DNA of 48,749 nt from Pseudofrankia coriaricola (GCF_001854805.1 NZ_MBLO01000043.1:1-48749), one strand, 5' to 3'; counted from the stretch's first letter, positions 23,975 through 33,212 are shown. Notes: generated by a model not told the origin, from the sequence alone. Program-made: numbers and translations.

Positions 23975-24254
23975 CTCGTCGCCGCGAACCGTGGCCAGAG
24001 TGGCTTCACCGCCTGCTCGCCGACGGCAAGGCGCTGGTCCTCGCCGTCGTCGGCAGCGGTACGTCGCCGAGAACGTCCAGCAGGTCATCTCCTGAATCCG
24101 GTGAGATCAGCATCGACGAATCCGTCAGGCTGCTCGGCTGCTGGAACCGGCTGGCCAGGACCTTCAGCCCCGAACACGGCGGCGCCGGTGGCCCATGGGC
24201 CGGGCGTGGGCGTCCGGCACCCCGTCTTCGCGTGAGATCATCTCAAGGAGCCCT

Positions 24255-26000
24255 GTGAGCACCCTCGGTAGTTTCATCTGGTCGATCGCCGACCAGCTTC
24301 GGGGTCCCTATCGCCCCAATCAGTACGGCAACGTGATTCTCCCGCTCACGATCCTGCGCCGGCTCGACTGCATCCTCGAGCCCGACCGGGAGACGGTCCG
24401 GGAGCTCGCGCGGAAGTTCGACAACCCGAACCGGCTGAAGATCGAGGTGAAGAAGGCGACCGGCAGGCCGTTCTACAACACCTCCAACTACGGGTTCGGC
24501 AACCTCCTGGCCGACGCCGACGGGCTGGCAGACAACCTGGCCGACTACATCGACCGGTTCTCGGCGGACGTGGACGTGTTCGAGTACTTCGACTTCAAGA
24601 AGGAGATCCTCGCGCTGGAGAAGGCCGAGCTCCTGCGCGAGATCATCACCTCGTTCAAGGCAATCAACCTGCACCCCAAAGCGGTGTCGAACGCCGACAT
24701 GGGCGATGCGTTCGAGTACATCATCCGCAAGTTCAACGAGGCCGCGAACGAGACCTCCGGAGACCATTACACCCCGCGCGACGCGATCCGGCTACTGGTC
24801 GACCTGCTCTTCGCGGAGAAGGACGTCGACCTGACCGAGGCCGGCATCGTCCGCACTCTCTACGACCCGACCGCGGGCACCGGCGGCATGCTCGCCTTGG
24901 CCGAGGAACACCTGCTCGCGCAGAACCCGGACGCGAACGTGAGCCTGTACGGGCAGGAGTACAACTCGCAGTCGTACGCGATCTGCAAGTCCGATCTCCT
25001 CGCCAAGGGCCACGACGCGGCCAACATCGCCTTCGGCAACACGCTCACCGACGACGCATTCAAGGGCAAAAAGTTCGACTTCTGCATGTCCAACCCGCCG
25101 TACGGCGTCGACTGGAAGCAGTACGCCAAGAAAGTCACCAAGGAACGTGACGAGGCCGGCCCGTACGGCCGGTTCGCCCCCGGCCTGCCGGCGACCTCGG
25201 ACGGGCAGATGCTCTTCCTGCTCCACCTGGCCCACAAGATGCGGGCGCCCGCGGACGGCGGCGGCCGGGTCGGGATCGTCATGAACGGCTCGCCGCTCTT
25301 CAACGGCGCCGCCGAGTCCGGCCCCTCCGAGATCCGCCGATGGCTGCTGGAGAACGACCTGGTCGAGGCGATCGTCGCGCTGCCGACCAACATGTTCTTC
25401 AACACCGGCATCGCCACGTACATCTGGATCCTCGACAACACCAAGCGCCCCGACCGCAGGGGCCTGGTCCAGCTCATCGACGGCACCTCGTTCTGGACCA
25501 AGATGCGCAAGAACCTCGGCTCCAAGGGCCGCGAGATCTCCAACGCCGACCGCGAGAAGGTCGTCCGTCTGTACGCCGACTTCCTCGACGCCGACCCCGA
25601 CTACACTAAGGTGCTGCGCAACGACGAGTTCGGCTACTGGACCATCACCGTCGAGCGCCCGCTCCTCGACGAGTCCGGCAAGCCGATCGTCGACCGCAAG
25701 GGCCAGCCCAAGCCCGACCCGAAGAAGCGTGACACCGAGAACGTCCCCTTCACCTACGGCGGCTCGACCGCCGGCCGGGCCGGCAAGATCGAGGTCATCA
25801 ACGCCTATTTCGGCGTCGAGGTGAAGCCGCACGTTCCCGACGCCTGGATCGACTGGGCCAAGGTCAAGACTGGCTACGAGATCCCCTTCACCCGCCACTT
25901 CTACAAGTACGTCCCACCCCGCCCCCTCGCCGAGATCGACGCCGACCTGGACAAGCAGGTCGCCAAGATCCTCGACCTGCTGCGAGAGGTCGAGGGATGA
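24255..26000 (+). CDS. hsdM: Type I restriction-modification methyltransferase subunit HsdM
   Basis: The 581-residue protein is the N6-adenine methyltransferase subunit of a type I system. An N-terminal HsdM helical domain (SFIWSIADQLRGPYRPNQYG) precedes the methylase core. SAM-binding motif I is DPTAGTGGML (about residue 204) and the catalytic motif IV is NPPYG (about 279), both intact. GTG 24255 has AAGGAG a few bases before it. The frame from 24195 is not supported. It methylates host DNA with HsdS and is required with HsdR for cutting. The stop overlaps the hsdS start (ATGA). Confidence 0.95.
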   Translation: MSTLGSFIWSIADQLRGPYRPNQYGNVILPLTILRRLDCILEPDRETVRELARKFDNPNRLKIEVKKATGRPFYNTSNYGFGNLLADADGLADNLADYIDRFSADVDVFEYFDFKKEILALEKAELLREIITSFKAINLHPKAVSNADMGDAFEYIIRKFNEAANETSGDHYTPRDAIRLLVDLLFAEKDVDLTEAGIVRTLYDPTAGTGGMLALAEEHLLAQNPDANVSLYGQEYNSQSYAICKSDLLAKGHDAANIAFGNTLTDDAFKGKKFDFCMSNPPYGVDWKQYAKKVTKERDEAGPYGRFAPGLPATSDGQMLFLLHLAHKMRAPADGGGRVGIVMNGSPLFNGAAESGPSEIRRWLLENDLVEAIVALPTNMFFNTGIATYIWILDNTKRPDRRGLVQLIDGTSFWTKMRKNLGSKGREISNADREKVVRLYADFLDADPDYTKVLRNDEFGYWTITVERPLLDESGKPIVDRKGQPKPDPKKRDTENVPFTYGGSTAGRAGKIEVINAYFGVEVKPHVPDAWIDWAKVKTGYEIPFTRHFYKYVPPRPLAEIDADLDKQVAKILDLLREVEG

Positions 26001-27241
26001 CACTGGCGCAGTTGACCTTCAACCAGTCTTGGGCTGGCAGGGTCCCGCCTCGCTGGCGCTGGAGCAGGAACAAGGAGCTTCTGACTGAATCGCTGGCCCT
26101 GTCAGCCGATGGTAACGAGGAGCTTCTCAGCGTCTCGCATTTGACGGGCATCACTCCGAGGTCGGAGAAGACCGTGACGATGACGGCTGCAGAGAATCTT
26201 GAGGGTTACCGAATCGTGGAGCCTGGGGATCTCGTCATCAACACGATGTGGGCGTGGATGGGTGCGCTCGGCATTGCCAAGCAGGCCGGGATTGTGAGCC
26301 CTGCATACGGCGTGTATAGCCCACGTGCAGCCGCTCCGTTTGAGCCCCGCTTCTACGACTACGTCTACCGGTCGGAGCCGTACGTGATGGAGATGACTCG
26401 TCTCTCACGCGGCATTTGGTCGTCACGGCTGCGCCTCTACCCGGATGTATTCCTGGGCATGGCCGTGCCTGCGCCACCGCTGAAGGAGCAGCGTGCCATC
26501 GCCGGCTACCTCGACCGCGAGACCACCCGCATCGACACGCTCATCGAGGAGCAGCAGCGCCTGATCGAGATGCTCCGCGAGAGGCGAAGAGCGACGATCG
26601 CGGAGGCGTTGGATGGTCACGAGATGACTCGCCTGCGTCGGCTGGTCGATCGCGAACGGCCGATGACCTACGGGATCCTTCAGTGCGGTCCGCTGGTCGA
26701 CGGAGGCGTTGTCTACGTCGGCCCCTCGGACATCGTTGGCGAGGGTCGGTCTCCGATGCGAACTGCCCTGCGGACAACTGCACCAGAAATTGCGGCTGCC
26801 TACCAGCGATCGGTTCTAGCAGGAGGGGACGTCGTCGTCTCGATCGGACCGGCCTACGGCAAGGTCGCTGTCGTCTCCGATGACTTGGCCGGAGGAAATC
26901 TGACCCAAGACACCGTTAGAGTTGCGCTGCGTCCTGAGCTCGTAGACACGAGGTTCGTGGTTTGGGCTCTGCTGTCGCGGCAGACAGCGGATTATTGGGA
27001 CTACGAGATCATGGGAGCCACCTTCCGTCGGCTGAACCTCGGGACGCTGGCGAGGACTCCGATTCCACTACCGAGCCTGGATGGACAACGCCGCATTGCC
27101 GCGTACCTCGACGAGCAGACTGCGAAGATCGACTTGCTGATCGCCGAGGCCGAGCGGTTCATCGACCTGTCCCTTGAGCGCCGCTCTGCGCTGATCGCGG
27201 CGGCGGTGACGGGGCAAGTCGACGTGCGGGAGTTGGTCTGA
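25997..27241 (+). CDS. hsdS: Type I restriction-modification specificity subunit HsdS
   Basis: The 414-residue protein has the two-fold HsdS plan. The first target-recognition domain (about 1-165) is followed by conserved helices (PPLKEQRAIAGYLDRETTRIDTLIEEQQRLIEMLRERR). The second recognition domain (about 210-365) is followed by matching helices (PSLDGQRRIAAYLDEQTAKIDLLIAEAERFI). The two recognition domains set the bipartite DNA target, which cannot be read from sequence. The gene is visibly richer in A and T than hsdM and hsdR, as is common for exchanged specificity genes. It shares ATGA with hsdM and TGATG with hsdR. Confidence 0.93.
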   Translation: MTLAQLTFNQSWAGRVPPRWRWSRNKELLTESLALSADGNEELLSVSHLTGITPRSEKTVTMTAAENLEGYRIVEPGDLVINTMWAWMGALGIAKQAGIVSPAYGVYSPRAAAPFEPRFYDYVYRSEPYVMEMTRLSRGIWSSRLRLYPDVFLGMAVPAPPLKEQRAIAGYLDRETTRIDTLIEEQQRLIEMLRERRRATIAEALDGHEMTRLRRLVDRERPMTYGILQCGPLVDGGVVYVGPSDIVGEGRSPMRTALRTTAPEIAAAYQRSVLAGGDVVVSIGPAYGKVAVVSDDLAGGNLTQDTVRVALRPELVDTRFVVWALLSRQTADYWDYEIMGATFRRLNLGTLARTPIPLPSLDGQRRIAAYLDEQTAKIDLLIAEAERFIDLSLERRSALIAAAVTGQVDVRELV

Positions 27242-30200
27242 TGGCCGATCACAACGAGGTCGTTTTCGAGTCCGAGATCTGTGCGTACCTGGAGGCTCAC
27301 GGGTGGCTGTACTCGGCGGACGATTCCGGGTATGACCGCGAGCGGGCGCTCTTCCCCTCGGACGTGTTCGCCTGGTTGGAGGAGACTCAGCCGGCGGCGT
27401 ACGGGAAGGCGTTGAAGGCGGCCGGGTCGGAGGCGAAGGTCCTCGACGTGCTGGCCACGGCGCTCGACAAGCCGCTGGAGCATGGCGGCGGGACGTTGAA
27501 CATCCTGCGCAACGGGGTCGTCTACATCGGTGGTGGCCGGTTGAAGCTGGCGCAGTTCCGGCCGGAGACCAGCCTGAACGCGACGACGGTGGCGCAGTAT
27601 GCGGCGATGCGGGTGCGGGTGATGCGGCAGGTGCGTTTCTCGACCGCGGATCAGCGCAGCCTCGACCTGGTGTTCTTCGTCAATGGGCTGCCGGTGGCGA
27701 CGGTGGAGCTGAAGACGGACTTCACGCAGTCGCTGGACGAGGCGATCAACCAATACCGCAAGGACCGGCGCCCGGTCACCAACGGGCGGCCGGAGCCGTT
27801 GCTGTCGTTCGGGCATCGGGCGCTGGTGCACTTCGCGGTCTCCAACGACCTGGCGGCGATGACCACCAGGTTGGAGGGCGAGAAGACGCACTTCCTGCCG
27901 TTCAACATCGGCCACGACGGCGGGGCGGGGAACCCGCCTGGTGCCGAGGGGTGGTCGGCGACGGCGTACCTGTGGGAGCGGGTCTGGGAGAAGGACGCCT
28001 GGCTCACGATCATCGGGCGGCTGATGATCGTGGAGACCCGGGAGGAGTGGGACGTCGCGGCGGGGACGTCGGTGCGGCGCACCAGCATGCTCTTCCCGCG
28101 GTTCCACCAGTGGGAGGCGGTGACGAGCATCGTCGACGCCGTGCGTGAGGAGGGTGTCGGCCACAGGTACCTGATCGAGCACTCGGCCGGGTCGGGGAAG
28201 ACGAACACGATCGCCTGGACCGCGCACCGGCTGGCGCGGCTGCACGTGGAAGACGAGAAGGTCTTCGACTCGGTCATCGTGGTCGTGGACCGGACGGTGC
28301 TCGACGGGCAGCTCCAGGAGGCGATCCGGCAGATCGACGGGTCCGGCAGGATCGTGGCCACGATCAGCCCGGAGGACGTCCGCAAGGCCGGCGCGAAGTC
28401 GAAGTCGGGGCTGCTGGCCTCCGCGCTCAAGAACGGCGAGCTGATCATCGCGGTGACGGTGCAGACGTTCCCGCATGCGATGGGCGAGATCCAGGCAGAC
28501 AAGGGGCTGAAGGGCAAAAAATTCGCCGTCATCGCCGACGAGGCGCACTCGTCGCAGTCCGGCAGGATCTCCTCCCAGCTGAAGGCCGTGCTCACCGCCG
28601 AGGAGATCAAGGACCTCGAGGACGGCGGCGAGGTCTCCCTGGAGTCGCTCCTGGCGGCGCGGATGAGCGAGCGGGCCGACTCGCCGAACATCTCCTACTT
28701 CGCGTTCACCGCGACCCCGAAGGCCAAGACGCTGGAGATGTTCGGGCGGAAGGGGCCAGACGGGAAGCCGGTCGAGTTCCACCTGTACTCGATGCGCCAG
28801 GCGATCGAGGAGGGGTACATCCTCGACGTCCTGCGTGGCTACCAGTCGTACGACACCGCGCTGAAGATCGCAGGCAAGGCCACCGCCGACGACGAGGTCG
28901 AGGAAGGCGCCGCGCGCAAGGGGCTGATGCGGTGGGTGAAGCTGCACCCGACCAACATCAGCCAGAAGGTCCAGATCATCGTCGAGCATTTCCACGCCAA
29001 CGTCGCCTACCTGTTAGAGGGCAGAGCGAAGGCAATGGTCGTCACCGACTCGCGCAAGGCCGCGGTGAAGTACAAGAAGGCGATCGACGCCTACATCGCT
29101 CGCCGGGCCGCGGAGGATGCGTCGTACACCTACCGCACCCTGGTTGCCTTCTCCGAGTCGGTGACGATGGACGAGAACGAGGAGTGGACCTCGGAGTGGG
29201 GGCCGGCGCCGTCGAAGGACGTCGAGTTCACCGAGACCAACCTCAACCCCGGCGCCGGATCGGACCTGGCCGCGGCGTTCAAGGGCGAGACCTACACGAT
29301 CATGCTGGTCGCCAACAAGTTCCAGACCGGCTTCGACCAGCCGCTGCTCTCGGCGATGTACGTCGACAAGAAGCTCTCCGGGGTCACCGCCGTGCAGACG
29401 CTCTCACGGCTCAACCGCACCCACCGCGCCGCGGGCGGGGAGGTCAAGCGCAAGACATTCGTCCTCGACTTCGTGAACAAGCCCGACGACATCCGGGCCG
29501 CGTTCGAGCCGTACTTCGCAGGCGCGACCCTGGAGACCGAGACCGACCCGTACGTCGTCGCCCACCTCGCCGCCAAGCTCGCCCAGGCCGGAATCTACAC
29601 CGCCGACCAGGTACGGGACGTCGCCGAGCTGTGGGTGAAGCGGAAGGGCAACAACGCGCTCTCGGCCGCGATCGCTCCGGCGAAGCACGAGTTCGCGAGC
29701 CGCTACGCCGCCGCGATCGAGGCCGATGACAAGGTCACGCTCAGCACCCTCGACCTGTTCCGCCAGGATGTCTCCACCTACGTCCGACTCTACGACTTCA
29801 TGAGCCAGATCGTCGACTACGGCGACCCGCACCTGGAGATGCTCTCCATCTTCCTACGCCTCCTCGAGAAGGTCATCGCCGACTCTTCGTGGGCCGCCGA
29901 GGTCGACCTCTCCGACGTCGTCCTGGTCGGGGTCAAGCACGTGAAGCGGGACGCCGTCGACATCTCGCTGACCGGCGACGGAGAGCTCAAGGGAATCAGC
30001 GCCGCCGGGACCGGCACCCGCAAGGAACCCAAGTACGTCGCGCTCCAGGTCGTGATCGACAAGATGAACGACCTCTTCGGCGCCGAGTCCTTCACCGAGT
30101 CCCAGATCCGCGAGTTCGTCAACGGCCTGGTCCAGCGGCTCCTCGCCCACCCCGACCTCGTCAGGCAGACCCAGGTCAACTCGAAGAAGCAGTTCATGGA

Positions 30201-30366
30201 CTCCGACGACTTCAAAGCCATCGTCACCGAGGCTGTCCTCGACAACCAGGACGCCCACAACACCATGGCCGACTACTTCTTCAGCGACGGCCCTGGGATC
30301 AACGGCGTCATCCTTGCTCTCGCCGACGCCTTCTACGAGGCCGCCACTTCACGGGAGACTGACTGA
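27241..30366 (+). CDS. hsdR: Type I restriction endonuclease subunit HsdR
   Basis: The 1041-residue protein cleaves unmethylated DNA after ATP-driven translocation. The nuclease core shows LDLVFFVNGLPVATVELK (about 140-157; D and E-x-K residues). The motor has Walker A SAGSGKTN (about 316-323), a DEAH box (ADEAHSSQS, about 431-439) and FTATPK (motif III). VANKFQTGFDQPLLSAMYVD and the RLNRTH segment mark the second RecA domain. The C-terminal helical region binds HsdM/HsdS. Length is normal for a type IC/ID-like HsdR and no defect is seen. ATG 27241 overlaps the hsdS stop. This completes the operon. Confidence 0.95.
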   Translation: MADHNEVVFESEICAYLEAHGWLYSADDSGYDRERALFPSDVFAWLEETQPAAYGKALKAAGSEAKVLDVLATALDKPLEHGGGTLNILRNGVVYIGGGRLKLAQFRPETSLNATTVAQYAAMRVRVMRQVRFSTADQRSLDLVFFVNGLPVATVELKTDFTQSLDEAINQYRKDRRPVTNGRPEPLLSFGHRALVHFAVSNDLAAMTTRLEGEKTHFLPFNIGHDGGAGNPPGAEGWSATAYLWERVWEKDAWLTIIGRLMIVETREEWDVAAGTSVRRTSMLFPRFHQWEAVTSIVDAVREEGVGHRYLIEHSAGSGKTNTIAWTAHRLARLHVEDEKVFDSVIVVVDRTVLDGQLQEAIRQIDGSGRIVATISPEDVRKAGAKSKSGLLASALKNGELIIAVTVQTFPHAMGEIQADKGLKGKKFAVIADEAHSSQSGRISSQLKAVLTAEEIKDLEDGGEVSLESLLAARMSERADSPNISYFAFTATPKAKTLEMFGRKGPDGKPVEFHLYSMRQAIEEGYILDVLRGYQSYDTALKIAGKATADDEVEEGAARKGLMRWVKLHPTNISQKVQIIVEHFHANVAYLLEGRAKAMVVTDSRKAAVKYKKAIDAYIARRAAEDASYTYRTLVAFSESVTMDENEEWTSEWGPAPSKDVEFTETNLNPGAGSDLAAAFKGETYTIMLVANKFQTGFDQPLLSAMYVDKKLSGVTAVQTLSRLNRTHRAAGGEVKRKTFVLDFVNKPDDIRAAFEPYFAGATLETETDPYVVAHLAAKLAQAGIYTADQVRDVAELWVKRKGNNALSAAIAPAKHEFASRYAAAIEADDKVTLSTLDLFRQDVSTYVRLYDFMSQIVDYGDPHLEMLSIFLRLLEKVIADSSWAAEVDLSDVVLVGVKHVKRDAVDISLTGDGELKGISAAGTGTRKEPKYVALQVVIDKMNDLFGAESFTESQIREFVNGLVQRLLAHPDLVRQTQVNSKKQFMDSDDFKAIVTEAVLDNQDAHNTMADYFFSDGPGINGVILALADAFYEAATSRETD

Positions 30367-30484
30367 CAGCGAGGGCCACAGAGGTGGGCGACGGGGCGTC
30401 AATGACCCAGACGCGCCAAGTTCACCTCGCGGAGGCGACAGTCGTCCTGGGCGATCTTTCTTCCGCGAGCCACCCCACGGGTGG

Positions 30485-30737
30485 TCAGGTCGCGGGGTGT
30501 GGGGTGAGCTGGACGTCGAGGCTGGCATCGAGGGCGGTGGCGAGGCGGTCGAGGACCGGGAGAGTCGGAACCGTGCCCCGGCTTCGAAGCGGCGATCGCG
30601 GACTGCGTCATGCCCGCGGCGCGGGCGAGGTCGGCCTGGCTCCAGCCGCGCTGCTGGCGCAGGTCGCGGACCGTCTGGCCAAGGTCGTAGGCGAGCTGGG
30701 CCGCGCGGTAGGCGTCGGTGGCACCGGGTTCGGCCAT
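30485..30737 (-). pseudogene. XRE-family regulator with two one-base frameshifts
   Basis: From ATG 30737 the frame reads MAEPGATDAYRAAQLAYDLG, then QQRGWSQADLARAAGMTQSAIA, an XRE antitoxin-type helix-turn-helix. Expected continuation R-FEAG is one frame over, and GTVPTLPVLDRLATALDASL with ending LDVQLTPHPAT and a TGA at 30487-30485 is in a third frame. The two breaks lie about 13 bases apart, near 30570-30590, and look like single-base losses (C and G). The unbroken product would be a normal 83-residue antitoxin-like XRE protein. It could be a true pseudogene or sequencing error. Confidence 0.7.
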
Positions 30738-30799
30738 CCGCCGCCCGCGCAGCGCCGCCCACTCGATCACACGCTGCTCCGGACCACCGCAGGAGCCCT

Positions 30800-30980
30800 T
30801 CATACGTGCGCCCTTGACCACACCCCCCGCCCGGCTACCTCAGCGACCACGCCACTCTCCTCTTCCTTCAGCACCCGCAGCACCTGATCGATTAGCGCCG
30901 ACGGATACACCCGGTCAGCACCCCGACCGTCGCCCGATCCGGTAGCCACCCCTCCGGCGACAGCCCCTCACCACCGTCAT
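30800..30980 (-). pseudogene. Probable IS4-like transposase N-terminal fragment
   Basis: On the minus strand one frame reads GLSPEGWLPDRATVGVLTG and, after a one-base shift, YPSALIDQVLRVLKEEESGV. This resembles the N-terminus of IS4-family transposases of actinomycetes, in which 'LPDRATVGVLT...PSALIDQVL' precedes the DDE domain. The downstream part is missing and a stop follows the sequence GVWSRAHV. The identification rests on pattern memory only. Confidence 0.35.
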
Positions 30981-31009
30981 GACCCACAGTCCGAGACCAC
31001 CGATCATAT

Positions 31010-31033
31010 GATCACTTAAAGTACGGCCATTGG
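31010..31033. repeat. Flanking repeat copy A
   Basis: Bases 31010-31033 begin GATCACTTAA and match 32545-32568 at 19 of 24 positions without gaps. The gene at 31102 and its downstream sequence lie between the two copies. It may be the outer end of the IS4-like remnant. Confidence 0.5.
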
Positions 31034-31101
31034 ATTTGGACCTGACGGGTGAGCCGTTGTCCGCGCTGGATACGCTCAGTGCTCCGGCCGAAGGGGAAGA
31101 C

Positions 31102-32424
31102 GTGACCGACGAGACGGCGGCACCACAATATGACCCGGAGGAAATCACGGTCTACGTCGCTGAGGACGGAGTGCTCTGCGTCGGCGACCGCAGCGTCGTC
31201 GACACCTACATCGCCGCCCTCCAGCGCACGGCCGGACAATCTTTGAGCGACCTCGGCATCGGAAGGCAGTCGCTTCTAGATGTAGCTGCTGCGGCCTCAG
31301 CGCTCGAAGCCCTCCATGCGACCGGTGGCGAGTACTTCCAGATGTCGCCGAGCAGTCTCGAACTTTTCAAGGACCTTGGGGTCATCCCTGGTGCGGGCGG
31401 CTACTTCAAAGGCACTGTCCGGAGTGACACTGGGCAGTTCTTCGCCAACCTCGACTTCCGGCAAGTATCGCTCGGTCCGACACGGGCCATGTCCATCCAG
31501 TTGGCCTTCGCCACCGCATCACTGCGCGCCGCGATCAAGGACGTTGAGCGGGCAGTCGAGCGCGTCGAAAGCAAGGTCGACGACCTTGCTGCGCGGGTGC
31601 ACTCAGCCACGCTCGGCGAGGTGCTCGGTTCGCACCGGTTGCTCGGGCAACACGTTGCGACCCTCGACGAGACGGGAGTGCTGCCGGAGACGATCTGGCA
31701 GTCCGTTGCCGCGCTTGGCCCACAGCTTGTTGTCGGTATCGAGAGGCTTCGCCAGTTCTTGTCGCAGCGTGTGAAGAACCTCGACGTCGCCAAGTCTGCC
31801 GCTGAAAGAGCCAAGCAGCTTCACGACGCCGTTGACAACAACAGTATCGGCGAAGTGCTCCAGCTACTGGTCGTGACCGAAGACTCGCACTACCTCTGGC
31901 ACCGACTCAGTATTGAACACGCGCGAACCACCGAGCCACACAACCTCGAGCACGTGATCGCGTCAGCCCGCAAGCTTCTTCGCGACGATGTACAACTCGA
32001 CCGCGAACTGCTCGATGACATTCGCCAAGCCATCGACTTCTATGCCACGCTGCGCCCGCTGGAGAAACACCGCATGCTCTCGCGCAGGAAGCTTGAAGAG
32101 GACGTTGAGACGCTGCGACGCGGCTTTGACGACTTCGCGGCCGCCCGCCAGATGCAGGTGACTTCTTGGCAGGCCATCCAGCGGCCCACCTGGGGCGATG
32201 TCGGCGCAGAACTTGGCCGACGTGGTACTGCGCTCGGCCTCGCTGCCCAGAACGCCAGCACGAAGGCCATCGACGCAGCCGACGGGTATGCGACTCGTGC
32301 CGCCGGCGCGATCGCCGAGCAGGCCCGCGCCGCAGGCGACGCAATCGACCTTCAGGCACATCGAGCAGCAGACGCTGCCAAAGACGCTTGGCCAAAGAAG
32401 CCCTCCCAGGATGCCAACGACTAA
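31102..32424 (+). CDS. Coiled-coil-rich protein of unknown function (candidate cargo gene)
   Basis: The 440-residue protein is not recognised. About 1-140 is a mixed domain with the acidic start DETAAPQYDPEEITVYVAED and a segment (EYFQMSPSSLELFKDLG) that may be a small folded unit. About 150-210 is a helix with a strong heptad pattern (IKDVERAVERVESKVDDLAARVH). The rest is mostly helical, ending in an Ala-rich tail. No clear membrane helix or catalytic motif is seen. GTG 31102 follows AAGGGGA. The TTG at 31030 lies inside a repeat and is unlikely. It is a single-gene unit beside the restriction operon, so defence or toxin-like function is possible but unproven. Confidence 0.55.
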   Translation: MTDETAAPQYDPEEITVYVAEDGVLCVGDRSVVDTYIAALQRTAGQSLSDLGIGRQSLLDVAAAASALEALHATGGEYFQMSPSSLELFKDLGVIPGAGGYFKGTVRSDTGQFFANLDFRQVSLGPTRAMSIQLAFATASLRAAIKDVERAVERVESKVDDLAARVHSATLGEVLGSHRLLGQHVATLDETGVLPETIWQSVAALGPQLVVGIERLRQFLSQRVKNLDVAKSAAERAKQLHDAVDNNSIGEVLQLLVVTEDSHYLWHRLSIEHARTTEPHNLEHVIASARKLLRDDVQLDRELLDDIRQAIDFYATLRPLEKHRMLSRRKLEEDVETLRRGFDDFAAARQMQVTSWQAIQRPTWGDVGAELGRRGTALGLAAQNASTKAIDAADGYATRAAGAIAEQARAAGDAIDLQAHRAADAAKDAWPKKPSQDAND

Positions 32425-32648
32425 GTGGACCATCGAGGCTCCCGGCTCTAGATTAATGTTTAAATGATCATTGGGCCGGTAGCATTGGACTGTGAATGAT
32501 AACGGTGGCGAGGGTGATGACCAGCCAACACAAACCCTAGAGACGATCATTTAACGTGCGGCCGTTGCGCCAAGGCGAGACCGTCGCACGGGAGCGAAGC
32601 CAGGTCGCCATAGCCTCCACCAATAATCAGATTTGGCATCGTCGGCAG
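32425..32648. other. Short intergenic region with MITE-like repeats
   Basis: No gene is seen. The minus-strand copy GATCATTTAAACATTAATC (complement of 32451-32469) and the plus-strand copy at 32545-32568 share GATCATTTAA in opposite orientation, about 75 bases apart. A/T content is higher than in the neighbours. It may be a small non-autonomous element or the ends of a lost one. Confidence 0.35.
32545..32568. repeat. Flanking repeat copy C
   Basis: Begins GATCATTTAA. It matches copy A (31010-31033) at 19 of 24 positions in the same orientation, and has the inverted relative at 32451-32469. Confidence 0.5.
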
Positions 32649-33212
32649 CTACTCCATGCCGAACGCCAAATCATCGTTGAGACCTGCACATCGCCATTGC
32701 GCCTCGAACTCCTCGGGATCGATCTCCCAGGCGGCGGCTTGGGGGTCGTAAAGGTCGACGACGGGGGTGTTGAACACCCAGTCATCCGGGGTGTAGCGCA
32801 CGCCGGGGCTGTCGCCGCGGATCTCGACCTCGCGCAGGCGACGACCGTCGGCGCTGACCTCCCAGTAGCAGATGACGTCCGGCTCGTCCTGCGACTCGCA
32901 GCGTAGGTGGACCAGTGACCGTCCGACGAGAGCTCCGAAGCCTGGTTGCCTGCGCTGCTGGTCTCGTTGCTGTCGCAGTTCGCCCAGGCCGGGTGGCAGG
33001 TCCGGGGCGTCCAGGTCGACCTCGGGCAGGTTCCACGCTGCGGCGCGTTCCCACGAGTCGGCGTCTGTGACGACCTCGACCTCGGCGATCCGTTCCACGA
33101 TCTCGCGCGCCGAGGTGGCCTGCACCCACCACCACAGCCCGCCCATGCCGTAGTCGTGGACAACGAGAAACCGCTGTCTGCTCGAGCCCGGGTTGATCAC
33201 TATGTCAGCCAC
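32649..33212 (-). CDS. Hypothetical protein (187 aa)
   Basis: The 187-residue soluble protein begins with beta-rich sequence (RFLVVHDYGMGGLWWWVQATSA), has a charged helix VERIAEVEVVTDADSW, and a C-terminal half with VICYWEVSADGRRLREVEIRGDS and NTPVVDLYDPQAAAWEIDPEEFEAQW. The repeated W and acidic end resemble small immunity-like or DUF-type proteins common in actinomycete genomes, but I do not assign a family. It stands alone on the minus strand, and no regulatory site was recognised. Confidence 0.6.
   Translation of the reverse strand: MADIVINPGSSRQRFLVVHDYGMGGLWWWVQATSAREIVERIAEVEVVTDADSWERAAAWNLPEVDLDAPDLPPGLGELRQQRDQQRRQPGFGALVGRSLVHLRCESQDEPDVICYWEVSADGRRLREVEIRGDSPGVRYTPDDWVFNTPVVDLYDPQAAAWEIDPEEFEAQWRCAGLNDDLAFGME

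Larger units (their letters stand above)
23410..24190 (+). pseudogene. Remnant of a COG4889-type predicted helicase / restriction protein
   Basis: GTG 23410 begins a recognisable N-terminus (DERDKGDKFERLIKTYLAAD, then RFSEVWQWTAWPGR) of large restriction-type helicases that open with an endonuclease-like domain. A frameshift in the GC run before 23595 moves the frame to GDFGIN. A 357-bp element is then inserted, and the sequence resumes as INLVAANRGQSGFTA (about 23968). Joined without the insert, DFGIN-LVAANRGQ reads in one frame. A later piece, SIDESVRLLGCWNRLA (about 24110-24160), resembles a region far downstream in such helicases, so most of the gene is deleted. It lies next to a complete type I restriction system, fitting an old defence island. 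Confidence 0.7.

Noticed and set aside
27001-28995. 664-residue minus-strand open frame across hsdS and hsdR
   Set aside because: Arg/Leu/Pro/Val-rich shadow of the well-supported type I genes.
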